From NCBI GenBank assembly GCA_004296145.1, contig SEBM01000046.1, positions 1 through 12,898 on the forward strand: a DNA stretch of 12,898 bases, written 5' to 3'. The notes beneath the pieces are model-generated. The model saw nothing but the letters and a program-made list of their open reading frames with translations. It did no database searches and had not been told where the DNA came from. Made by a program: the position numbers and the translations under genes. This DNA is from Flavobacterium sp. GTDB taxonomy: Bacteria; Bacteroidota; Bacteroidia; Flavobacteriales; Flavobacteriaceae. Below, in pieces: positions 1 to 7,640 of the stretch. Within the stretch, counting starts at the first letter, position 1; each line of letters opens with the position of its first letter.

Positions 1-106
1 GTTTTATTAGCACAAAAAATACACTATATGTTTTTTTAATTATAATTAAATATCAAAGTAATAATTTCACAAAATACAAATGATTAACTTTTCCTATTAA
101 ACAAAA

Positions 107-136
107 AAAACTCCTTACATTGATGTAAGGAGTTTT
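107..136 (-). terminator. Intrinsic terminator closing the leftward peptidase/transporter/thioredoxin cluster
   Basis: A perfect inverted repeat pairs 107-120 with 123-136, giving a stem of up to 14 bp (about 13 bp once a 4-nt loop is allowed), with CTCCTTACAT as the core of one arm. Read on the minus strand, the hairpin runs into eight T residues (complement of 103-110), the classic rho-independent layout. It lies 27 bp past the stop codon of the thioredoxin-fold gene. On the plus strand only a short T run follows, so any reverse activity would be weaker. Confidence 0.88.
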
Positions 137-163
137 CTAAATTTTATCTTTTTAAAACTTTTT

Positions 164-634
164 CTAAGATTTTTTCGGATGTACAATTCCCTCTGCAACT
201 GCTAACCAGGCAGATGGACCTCCGGCAACATAACCTGTCTGACCAAGTCCTTTAAAATTAACTTTTCCGTCTTTAGATTCTGCACTGGTGAAATAAATTG
301 TTGGAAATCCCTGAATACCAAAAGCTTGTTGCAATTCATTATTCTGACTTTTAATCTCAGGCGTTTGTGCTGTTCTTCTTGGATAATCCAATTCAACCAA
401 AACTACATTCTGACTTGCCCATTTTGTAAATTCCGGCGTTTTCAGAACTTCATTCTGTAATCTGATGCACCATCCGCACCAATCGCTACCTGTAAAAAAC
501 ATTAGCATTGGTTTGTTTTCTTTATTACTTACGGTAATGGCTTCTCTTACATCAGTATACCATTTTAATTCCTGTGCCTGTGTTGCAAATGCTCCAACTA
601 AAAAAAGAGCTATTAAAAATATTTTTTTCATCAT
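164..634 (-). CDS. Exported thioredoxin-family protein (CGWC)
   Basis: A 156-residue protein with a Sec-type signal peptide (residues 1-20: lysines, a hydrophobic core and an A-T-Q-A cleavage region), so it should act in the periplasm or at the outer membrane. A thioredoxin fold follows: the redox motif C53-G-W-C56 sits after a hydrophobic strand, and the conserved cis-proline is P111 in GFPT. The form resembles the Thioredoxin_7/DsbD-gamma-like group of short Bacteroidota thioredoxins. Its likely job is thiol-disulfide exchange on exported proteins, but the substrate cannot be read from the sequence. It is the last gene before a strong terminator and lies 48 bp after the transporter gene, with its own candidate -7 element at 648-655. 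Two ATG codons are adjacent (634 and 631), and the second may be the true start. Fold and export are well supported; the partner is unknown. Confidence 0.9.
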   Translation of the reverse strand: MMKKIFLIALFLVGAFATQAQELKWYTDVREAITVSNKENKPMLMFFTGSDWCGWCIRLQNEVLKTPEFTKWASQNVVLVELDYPRRTAQTPEIKSQNNELQQAFGIQGFPTIYFTSAESKDGKVNFKGLGQTGYVAGGPSAWLAVAEGIVHPKKS

Positions 635-647
635 CTTTTATTTTTTA

Positions 648-655
648 CAAAGCTA
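648..655 (-). promoter_or_regulatory. Candidate -7 promoter element for the thioredoxin gene
   Basis: The minus strand reads TAGCTTTG, an exact match to the Bacteroidota -7 consensus TAnnTTTG, placed 13 bp upstream of the first ATG. No TTG (-33) is found 17-23 bp further upstream, so the promoter may be weak, and the leader would be very short. The gene may also be reached by readthrough from the transporter gene, since no hairpin lies between them. Confidence 0.4.
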
Positions 656-682
656 AGCAAAATTTGAATTGATAAATGTCGT

Positions 683-2167
683 CTATTTTACTTCTTGCAT
701 TAATTTTCTAATTAGCGGGGTAGCCACAATTAAAACTACACCTGCAATTAATGAATATAAAGCCAATTGGTAATATCCATCTGTATAAGCAATAAGCTTA
801 GACATTAACGTTGTACCGGTATTTGCATTAGACATTTCTGATCCTAATTTTCCAGCGGCCAACTGTCCGAAAGCACTAGACAAAAACCACAATCCCATCA
901 TCATACCAAACAATCTTTTTGGTGATAATTTTGTAATTACAGACATTCCGATCGGTCCAATACATAATTCACCCAGTGTGTAGATTAAATATCCTAATGC
1001 AAAAACATCTAATGAGCTTAATCCTTTTGGATCGATGAAGAATCTTGCACTGTAGAAAATGAAAAATCCTGCAGCTAACAATACAAATGAAAGTCCAAAT
1101 TTAATTACCGTATTTGGTTCAATCTTTCTTTTTGCCATAAATATCCAAAGCAAACCAACAAGTGGACTAAAAATGATAACATACATAGAGTTTATACTAT
1201 TGTTTACCACATTTGGATCAATACTAAAAAACAATAATTTGTCTGATAAGTTATCTTTTGCAAATAACGACAACGAACCTCCTGATTGCTCAGAAATAGC
1301 CATAAACATAAAGTATCCAAAAATAAAAATGAATGCTGACGCTAACTTATATTGCTGCTTTCTGTCATCAATATTAAACAATTCGTACAAGAAATACCCA
1401 ACAGCAACAACTCCAATTGTATACATGAAATAATCAGTATAATCAGTATTGATTACCATTATGTATATCAAAGGAATCACTAAAAATGATCCTAAATAAA
1501 CTGCTATTTCGTATTTTTTTCTTTTTTCAGGTGTAGCATTTTCCAAAGGAGAATTTCCAATTGGTGCTAAATATTTTTTAGTAAGAAGGAATGTAATAAC
1601 TCCAATGATCATTACAACCGCCGAAGAAAGAAAACACAAACTCCATGAATAATTTTTCCCTAAATAAATTGGAATTGCACCACCTAACATTCCTCCAATA
1701 TTGATTCCGGCATAAAATAATCCGTAACCGGCATCTCTGCGAACATCATTTTCATGATATAATTCACCAACCATAGAAGATACGTTCGGTTTAAAAAAAC
1801 CCGTTCCAATAATTGAAAGTGTTATCCCATAATAGAAAAAATCATGAGGTGAAGCTGCAATAAGCAAATTCCCCAGAATCATTATAATTCCTCCAAAAAG
1901 CAATGATTTTTTAAATCCTAAAATTTTATCAGCAAAGATTCCTCCAATAAAAGTAAAAGCATACACAAAAGCCTGAATTGCTCCATACTGAAGATTTGCC
2001 TTACCTTCTAATAAACCTAATTGATCTACCATGAAAAAGGCCAAAACACCTCTCATTCCGTAGAAACAAAAACGTTCCCACATTTCAACTAAAAATAAAT
2101 ACCACAATTGTTTTGGGTATTTTCCTTTAAAATTCTGTATTTGTTCTAAAGTGATATTGTTTTCCAT
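683..2167 (-). CDS. POT/PTR-family proton-dependent oligopeptide transporter (second of a pair)
   Basis: An inner-membrane symporter of the POT (PTR2, SLC15) family, part of the major facilitator superfamily, which imports di- and tripeptides with protons. From the chosen start it has 494 residues, with about 12-14 hydrophobic segments. The family signature ExxERFxFYG is seen at E28-M-W-E31-R-F-C-F-Y-G37. The conserved GFFKPN lies at 123-128, followed by the FYAGINIGG segment. A C-terminal ELCIGPIGMS motif precedes the last helices. The ATG at 2167 is preferred because homologues begin with a short tail before KQLWYLF, and it lies 1 bp past the stop of the upstream transporter gene. An ATG at 2179 would add four residues and overlap that gene. 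The pair is probably translationally coupled. Exact substrate range is not visible. Confidence 0.93.
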   Translation of the reverse strand: MENNITLEQIQNFKGKYPKQLWYLFLVEMWERFCFYGMRGVLAFFMVDQLGLLEGKANLQYGAIQAFVYAFTFIGGIFADKILGFKKSLLFGGIIMILGNLLIAASPHDFFYYGITLSIIGTGFFKPNVSSMVGELYHENDVRRDAGYGLFYAGINIGGMLGGAIPIYLGKNYSWSLCFLSSAVVMIIGVITFLLTKKYLAPIGNSPLENATPEKRKKYEIAVYLGSFLVIPLIYIMVINTDYTDYFMYTIGVVAVGYFLYELFNIDDRKQQYKLASAFIFIFGYFMFMAISEQSGGSLSLFAKDNLSDKLLFFSIDPNVVNNSINSMYVIIFSPLVGLLWIFMAKRKIEPNTVIKFGLSFVLLAAGFFIFYSARFFIDPKGLSSLDVFALGYLIYTLGELCIGPIGMSVITKLSPKRLFGMMMGLWFLSSAFGQLAAGKLGSEMSNANTGTTLMSKLIAYTDGYYQLALYSLIAGVVLIVATPLIRKLMQEVK

Positions 2168-2168
2168 A

Positions 2169-3845
2169 TTATCTAACACCGTGCATCATTTTTTTAAGAA
2201 ACGGAGTCAATGCAAACAATACAGCCGCAGCGATACCAGTAAGAACAACAAATACCATAAAGAATTCATATAAATTATGGATTTCAAAACCTACAAATAC
2301 AGGATTTTGAGCACTAATTTGATGCTTTTCTAAAAGAATTAACTGCTCTGCAGTCGGTGTTATAGTCTTATCTAAGATTCCTTGTAAATTAATTCCCAGT
2401 TCTTTTGCTTTAGCAAATTTATCACCTGTGGCAGGCAATATCGAACCAAGAGTTCCTCCTAACGCATAACCAGAAGCGTTAGACAAAAAGAATACTCCAT
2501 ACAATAAAGATGCGAAACGCTTTGGAGACAATTTACCTACCAATGATAAACCAATTGGAGATAAACACAACTCAGCACAAGTATTTAAGAAATATAATAA
2601 AATAAGCCATTTCACCAATAACAAACCAGAAGTTCCAATATAAGATACCTGAGTTGCAATCATGAAGAAACTAATTGTAATAATAACCAAACCAGCTGCT
2701 AATTTCACAGGAGAAATTGGCTCTTTATCTTTTGCTCTCAAATAATCCCATAAAATACTAAAAGGAACTGCCATTACTACAACGAAAAGCCCGTTAAAAA
2801 TCTGAACCATCGAAGGAGGCATTTGCCATCCGAAGAAATTCCTGTCTGTTTGGTTATCCGCAATAAAAGTTAAAGAAGAACCTGCCTGCTCAAACGCAGC
2901 CCAGAAGAAAATAATAAAAAACGAAACGATATAAATTACAATAATTCTGTCTCTTTCAATTTTTGTTAATGAAGTATCAGAAATAATTAACCCTGCCAAA
3001 GCAAGACCACTTGAATAAATCAATGTATAAATTAAATTTTGACCAACCACATAGTGAAAAAAGAGTCCTAACAGAAGAAATGCAACTCCAGAAATAGCTA
3101 AAGATTTTCCTGAAAAGTTAGCTTTTTGCGCTTCTCCTTCTTCAAAATCTGCGGCTTCATTTTTAGATGGTAACCCTCCTAATGGTCTACCTTCAGGAGA
3201 AACAACATATTTATTTTTTAAGAAATAGAAAAGAACAGTTCCTACAAGCATTGCTCCGGACGCAGCCATAAATCCCCATCTAAAAGCATGGATATCTCTA
3301 ATTCCTCCAGTATCTTTTACATCTCCCAGCAAAGGACAAATTGATTGCCCTAAAAAAGCTCCTATATTAATTCCCATATAGAAGATTGTAAAAGCTGTAT
3401 CTAATTTTGTTTTTTCCTGTTTTGGATACAAACTTCCAACCATACTTGAAATATTCGGTTTAAAGAATCCGTTACCAAAAACGATTACACCTAATCCGGA
3501 ATACATAACAATTTTAGCCAATCCTAAATTAGCTTCGAAAATACTTCCGCTGGTAAACAAAAGCATTTGTCCAATTGCCATTAATAATCCTCCCAAAAGA
3601 ATACAATTTCTGTTACCCAAATAACGATCGGCAACAAAACCTCCTAACATTGGAGTTAAATAACAAAGTCCTAGAAAACCTCCGTAAATTAAAGAGGCTT
3701 CTTCTTCTTTCATCAATAATGAGTTCACAAGAAATAACGTCAATAAAGCTCGCATTCCATAAAAATTGAATCTCTCCCACATCTCCGTCCCAAACAATAC
3801 CCAAAGTCCTTTTGGATGCGCCGTTTTCACTTGAGTTTCTCCCAT
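2169..3845 (-). CDS. POT/PTR-family proton-dependent oligopeptide transporter (first of a pair)
   Basis: A second POT-family peptide/proton symporter of 558 residues in the inner membrane. The signature E21-M-W-E24-R-F-N-F-Y-G30 starts helix 1. GFFKPN at 126-131 and the FYMGINIGAFLG stretch after residue 154 are family landmarks, and ELCLSPIGLS recurs near the C-terminus. Compared with its neighbour it carries an extra hydrophilic loop before the last helix (around ITPTAEQLILLEKHQ) and a longer central loop with acidic residues (DFEEGEAQ), which account for most of the extra 60 residues. The two carriers are clearly paralogues but well diverged, so they may differ in substrate or affinity. 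The gene starts 36 bp after the DPP IV stop with no hairpin between, supporting one transcript that couples dipeptide release to uptake. The start at 3845 fits the family N-terminus. Confidence 0.93.
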   Translation of the reverse strand: MGETQVKTAHPKGLWVLFGTEMWERFNFYGMRALLTLFLVNSLLMKEEEASLIYGGFLGLCYLTPMLGGFVADRYLGNRNCILLGGLLMAIGQMLLFTSGSIFEANLGLAKIVMYSGLGVIVFGNGFFKPNISSMVGSLYPKQEKTKLDTAFTIFYMGINIGAFLGQSICPLLGDVKDTGGIRDIHAFRWGFMAASGAMLVGTVLFYFLKNKYVVSPEGRPLGGLPSKNEAADFEEGEAQKANFSGKSLAISGVAFLLLGLFFHYVVGQNLIYTLIYSSGLALAGLIISDTSLTKIERDRIIVIYIVSFFIIFFWAAFEQAGSSLTFIADNQTDRNFFGWQMPPSMVQIFNGLFVVVMAVPFSILWDYLRAKDKEPISPVKLAAGLVIITISFFMIATQVSYIGTSGLLLVKWLILLYFLNTCAELCLSPIGLSLVGKLSPKRFASLLYGVFFLSNASGYALGGTLGSILPATGDKFAKAKELGINLQGILDKTITPTAEQLILLEKHQISAQNPVFVGFEIHNLYEFFMVFVVLTGIAAAVLFALTPFLKKMMHGVR

Positions 3846-3881
3846 ATTTTTTTATTATTTGTTAAAGATTATAAAGTTGTA

Positions 3882-6053
3882 CTATAAATTTTGTTTGATA
3901 AAGTTAGTCATTTTGTTATACAACTGAATTCTCGTTGCTCCGCCATAAATTCCGTGGTCTTTATCCGGATAGATTTGAGAATCAAATTGTTTGTTTGCCT
4001 GAATCAGAGCTTCCATCATTTGCATAGAATTCTGAACATGAACGTTATCATCGCCTGATCCGTGAATCAGTAAAAATTTACCTTTTAATTTCTCAACGTG
4101 ATTTATTGGAGAATTCTGATCGTAACCACTTGCATTTTCCTGAGGTGTCTGCATGTATCTTTCTGTGTAAACACTATCATAAAAACGCCAGTTTGTTACC
4201 GGCGCAACAGCAATTGCCATTTTGAAAACATCGTTCCCTTGAAAAATACAGTTTGAAGCCATAAAACCGCCATAACTCCATCCGAAGATTCCGATTCTTG
4301 AAGCATCTACATAAGAATATCCGCCAATAACTTTTGCAGCATCGATCTGATCTTCTACTTCATATTTCCCTAATTCTTTTTGAGTTACTTTCTTGAAATC
4401 AGCACCTTTATATCCAGTTCCTCTTCCATCAACACAAGCTACGATATAACCTTGCTGTGTAAGTGAAAGAAACCAATAATCATTAGAATTATTCCATTGA
4501 TTTGCTACCTGTTGAGATCCCGGACCAGAATATTGGAACATGAAAACAGGGTATTTTTTTGAAGGATCAAAATCTTTTGGTTTTAAAATCCAGGCATTAA
4601 GCTCATTTCCTTTAGCCGTTTTTAAAACAAAGAATTCTTTTGTTGGCAGATTGTAATCTTTCAATTTTGCAGCAAGTGCCTGATTGTTTTCAATAACCTG
4701 AACTTCTTTTCCTGTTTTTGCTTCGTTTAAAGTATAAGTCGTTGGCTGAGAAGCACTAGAAAAAGTATTAATATAATATTGGAAATTAGGACTTAAAGTC
4801 GCTGCATTTGTTCCTGTATTTTTAGAAAGACGTAATTTATTTTTTCCGTCTAAAGCAATACGATAAATATCTCTGGTAATTGAACCATTTTCTGTAGATT
4901 GATAGAAAATAGTTTTCGTTTTTTCGTCAAAACCGTAGTATGAAGTTACTTCCCAGTTTCCTTTTGTAACCTGATTTTTAAGCTTTCCTGTTTTATCATA
5001 AACATAAATATGATTAAAACCGTCTTTTTCGCTTGTCCAGATAAAACTGTTGTCTTTTAAGAAAGTCAAGTTATCAGTAATATCTACGTAAGCTTTGTCT
5101 TTTTCATTTAAAATTACTTTTGCAGTAGCAGCTGTTCCGTCAATAAACAACAAATCAAGATTATCCTGATGTCTGTTTAAAACCTGAGCACACAATGTGT
5201 TATTATCGTTTGTCCATTGCATTCTTGCAATGTAGAAATCATTATAGTTTCCTAAATCAACTTTTTTAGTTGCATTTGCAGCCGCATCATATATATGTAA
5301 TGAAACTACTGAATTTTTCTCTCCTGCTTTAGGATATTTAAAAGTCTCAATTGTCGGATATAAATCTTTTTTGAAAATTGACATCGAGAATTCCGGAACC
5401 TGGCTTTCGTCAAAACGAATATAAGCTAGTTTTTTACTGTCTTTACTCCAGTCAAATGCTCTTACAAAAGCAAATTCTTCTTCATAAACCCAGTCCGTAA
5501 TACCATTGATAACTGCATTTTTCTTTCCGTCTGTAGTAACCGGTGTCGATTTTTTTGATGCTACGTCATAAACATATAAATTGTTTTCTTTAGCATAAGC
5601 GATTTTCGTTCCGTCAGGTGAGAAAGTTGGTTCCTGAATCTGAAAATCAAAAAGTTTTGTCAGAGATTTTGAGGCAATATCATATAAAAAATAATCTGCA
5701 GTAAAAGAATGACGGAAGATTTTACTAGAATTACATGCAATTAAAATCTTTTTTTCAGAAGCGTCAAAAGTATAGCTGTCAATTCCGTCTGCTAAATCTT
5801 TATGATTCTTAGTGTCAATTAAGTTTGAAACTTTTTTTAGGGTAGCAAAATCGTATAAATCAATCTGCATACTCCTGCTTGCCTGGTCAACATTTAGAAC
5901 AGTATACTGATCTGTGTTTTTTAAGGATTGTAATTCATCCATTCCTTTTGCCCGGAAAGCTCCGCCATAAATATTCTCAACTGTTATCTTTTGCTGTCCA
6001 AAAACAGTAGCAACTAATAACAATAATATTACAGTAATTTTACTTCTATTCAT
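3882..6053 (-). CDS. Dipeptidyl peptidase IV (S9B family serine peptidase), exported
   Basis: A 723-residue prolyl-oligopeptidase-clan enzyme expected to remove X-Pro or X-Ala dipeptides from peptide N-termini in the periplasm or at the cell surface. Residues 1-19 form a signal peptide (MNRSK, hydrophobic core, ending in F-G before QQ). The middle (about 40-460) has the repeat pattern of the DPP IV beta-propeller and holds the D-W-V-Y-E-E-E motif at 187-193, whose glutamates bind the substrate amino group. The C-terminal alpha/beta hydrolase (about 480-723) shows the triad: S593 in GWSYGG, D668 in HGSGDDN (with N670), and H700 in DKDHG. The ATG at 6053 is chosen because an upstream in-frame ATG at 6116 would bury the signal peptide behind a second hydrophobic stretch. 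It heads the cluster with two POT transporters, which take up the products. The promoter was not clearly identified. Confidence 0.95.
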   Translation of the reverse strand: MNRSKITVILLLLVATVFGQQKITVENIYGGAFRAKGMDELQSLKNTDQYTVLNVDQASRSMQIDLYDFATLKKVSNLIDTKNHKDLADGIDSYTFDASEKKILIACNSSKIFRHSFTADYFLYDIASKSLTKLFDFQIQEPTFSPDGTKIAYAKENNLYVYDVASKKSTPVTTDGKKNAVINGITDWVYEEEFAFVRAFDWSKDSKKLAYIRFDESQVPEFSMSIFKKDLYPTIETFKYPKAGEKNSVVSLHIYDAAANATKKVDLGNYNDFYIARMQWTNDNNTLCAQVLNRHQDNLDLLFIDGTAATAKVILNEKDKAYVDITDNLTFLKDNSFIWTSEKDGFNHIYVYDKTGKLKNQVTKGNWEVTSYYGFDEKTKTIFYQSTENGSITRDIYRIALDGKNKLRLSKNTGTNAATLSPNFQYYINTFSSASQPTTYTLNEAKTGKEVQVIENNQALAAKLKDYNLPTKEFFVLKTAKGNELNAWILKPKDFDPSKKYPVFMFQYSGPGSQQVANQWNNSNDYWFLSLTQQGYIVACVDGRGTGYKGADFKKVTQKELGKYEVEDQIDAAKVIGGYSYVDASRIGIFGWSYGGFMASNCIFQGNDVFKMAIAVAPVTNWRFYDSVYTERYMQTPQENASGYDQNSPINHVEKLKGKFLLIHGSGDDNVHVQNSMQMMEALIQANKQFDSQIYPDKDHGIYGGATRIQLYNKMTNFIKQNL

Positions 6054-6198
6054 CAGAATTATTTTAAATATAAAAAAGAGCCCAATTTTAGTAAAAAAAA
6101 TAAACATATTACACATATTAAGTGTTAAATGTTAAAAAAAATAACGATTGCGTACTTTCAAATTTTCAAATAGATTTTAAACAAAACTCTTAAATTGG

Positions 6199-6206
6199 TA
6201 TATTTG
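6199..6206 (+). promoter_or_regulatory. Candidate -7 promoter element for HMG-CoA reductase
   Basis: TATATTTG matches TAnnTTTG exactly and ends 29 bp before the ATG at 6236, giving a leader of roughly 25 nt. A TTG is not seen 17-23 bp upstream; the corresponding stretch is TTTT-rich, so the -33 box is degenerate. The element lies in the 182-bp divergent gap shared with the DPP IV gene. For the opposite strand only one-mismatch -7 matches are present (6083-6090 and 6101-6108), so the DPP IV promoter is left uncalled. Confidence 0.5.
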
Positions 6207-6235
6207 CCGCAACAATACTATTTAATATACTGAGA

Positions 6236-7549
6236 ATGAACAACGCTGTTGCAGGATTTTCTAAATTATCCAAAAAAGAAAAAATAAACTGGATCGCAGA
6301 TTCCTATTTTTCAACCCCTGATGAGGCTCATAAAATAATAAGAAATTACTGGAATTCAGACGAGAAGCTTCAACAACTGCATGATGAGTTCATAGAAAAT
6401 ACCATTACCAATTTATACATTCCGCTTGGTGTTGCCCCTAATTTTTTAATTAACGGAAAATACAAAACAATCCCGATGGCCATTGAAGAAAGCTCTGTAG
6501 TGGCAGCAGCTTCAAAATCGGCAAAATACTGGTCAACCCGCGGCGGATTTAAAGCAACTGTAATTAATACAGAAAAAATTGGTCAGGTGCATTTTACTTT
6601 TAATGGCGATGCACAAAAATTACAATCCTTTTTTGATCAAATAAAACCTAAGTTTTTCTCTGACACACAAAGCATTACCAAAAATATGCAGCAACGTGGA
6701 GGAGGAATTCTTGACATACAATTAAAAGACAAAAGAAACTTACTTGAAAATTATTTTCAACTTCATGCTACTTTTGAAACCAAAGACAGCATGGGGGCCA
6801 ATTTTATTAACTCTTGTCTGGAACAATTTGCCTCAACTTTAAAAGATGAATTTCAAAATTCTGATTTATTTTCAGATCAGGAAAACATCAATGTGGTAAT
6901 GAGCATTTTGTCTAACTATGTTCCAAATTGTATAGTGAGAGCAGAAGTTTCATGCCCTGTAGAAGATCTAACAGAAAAGCATATTGCAAATCCTCAGGAT
7001 TTCGCAGAACGTTTTGTTCAGGCTGTTCAAATTGCAGAAGTGGAACCTTTTAGAGCAGTAACACACAACAAAGGTATTATGAACGGTGTTGATGCCGTAA
7101 TCCTCTCTACCGGTAATGATTTTAGAGCTGTAGAAGCCGGAGTTCATGCATACGCTTCCAGAAACGGACAATACGCAAGTTTGTCACACGCCAAAATTGA
7201 AGACGGGATTTTTACTTTCTGGCTAGAAATTCCTTTGGCTTTAGGCACCGTAGGCGGATTGACTTCATTGCATCCGTTAGTAAAACTATGTCTGGAAATA
7301 CTGGAAAAACCTTCTGCAGAAGAATTAATGCAAATCGTTGCTGTTGCCGGTTTGGCACAAAACTTTGCCGCTTTGCGCTCTCTTACTACAACCGGTATTC
7401 AGGAAGGACATATGAAAATGCATTTAAACAATATTATCAACCAATTTGAAGCCAACGAAGAAGAGCGTCATTTAATAAAATCGCACTTTAAGAAAAACAC
7501 AATCTCACACAGTGCCGTGGTTGAATTTATAGAAAATTTACGAAAATAA
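6236..7549 (+). CDS. Hydroxymethylglutaryl-CoA reductase, class II
   Basis: A 437-residue cytoplasmic enzyme that interconverts HMG-CoA and mevalonate with NAD(P)H. Length and the lack of a membrane anchor place it with the bacterial class II (often labelled 'degradative') reductases. The catalytic set is visible: a glutamate in IEESSVVAAA (E84/E85), K279 in THNKGIMNG, D295 in TGNDFRAVEAG and H392 in EGHMKMH. The nucleotide-binding segment D184-S-M-G-A-N189 has serine where DAMGxN is usual, and GTVGG is at 337-341. In Bacteroidota with the mevalonate pathway this class acts biosynthetically, and the downstream GHMP kinase supports that role over mevalonate breakdown. The start has a good -7 element 30 bp upstream. 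The name mvaA would be usual for class II enzymes, but it is not assigned here because cofactor and direction are inferred. Confidence 0.95.
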   Translation: MNNAVAGFSKLSKKEKINWIADSYFSTPDEAHKIIRNYWNSDEKLQQLHDEFIENTITNLYIPLGVAPNFLINGKYKTIPMAIEESSVVAAASKSAKYWSTRGGFKATVINTEKIGQVHFTFNGDAQKLQSFFDQIKPKFFSDTQSITKNMQQRGGGILDIQLKDKRNLLENYFQLHATFETKDSMGANFINSCLEQFASTLKDEFQNSDLFSDQENINVVMSILSNYVPNCIVRAEVSCPVEDLTEKHIANPQDFAERFVQAVQIAEVEPFRAVTHNKGIMNGVDAVILSTGNDFRAVEAGVHAYASRNGQYASLSHAKIEDGIFTFWLEIPLALGTVGGLTSLHPLVKLCLEILEKPSAEELMQIVAVAGLAQNFAALRSLTTTGIQEGHMKMHLNNIINQFEANEEERHLIKSHFKKNTISHSAVVEFIENLRK

Positions 7550-7560
7550 TTAGGAGCTAT

Positions 7561-7627
7561 TCCCGCTATCCGTTGCAATCTTTTGCTTTTTAAAGAAAAA
7601 AGCAAAAGATTGCAACGGATAGCGGGG
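7561..7627. repeat. Large intergenic palindrome (30-bp stem, 5-nt loop)
   Basis: Positions 7562-7591 are an exact reverse complement of 7597-7626, leaving the loop AAAGA at 7592-7596. A further T-G pair (7561/7627) could extend the RNA stem. The arm begins CCCGCTATCCGTTGCAATC and includes TTTTGC next to the loop. It fills most of the 91-bp gap between the reductase stop and the kinase start, ending 14 bp before the kinase ATG. No T-tract follows on either strand, so it is not a standard intrinsic terminator. A long GC-capped hairpin of this kind resembles dispersed REP-like intergenic repeats. That it is a multicopy family is inferred, since only one copy lies in this window. Confidence 0.85.
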
Positions 7628-7640
7628 CTAAAAATACAGA

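Noticed and set aside
1..106. Possible gene end at the left edge
   Set aside because: The stretch is AT-rich, with stops in all frames and no recognisable protein fragment; it appears to be plain intergenic DNA beyond the terminator.
1059..1433. Plus-strand open frame of 124 codons
   Set aside because: It lies wholly inside the well-supported POT transporter gene on the other strand and has no family features; it is an antisense shadow. The same holds for plus-strand frames at 9721-10008, 11713-11982 and 11757-12047.
6054..6116. Longer DPP IV start at 6116
   Set aside because: It would add 21 residues including a second hydrophobic stretch before a complete signal peptide; the ATG at 6053 gives a normal exported N-terminus.
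7561..7627. Palindrome as a standard rho-independent terminator
   Set aside because: No T-tract follows the stem on either strand; A-rich or mixed sequence follows instead.
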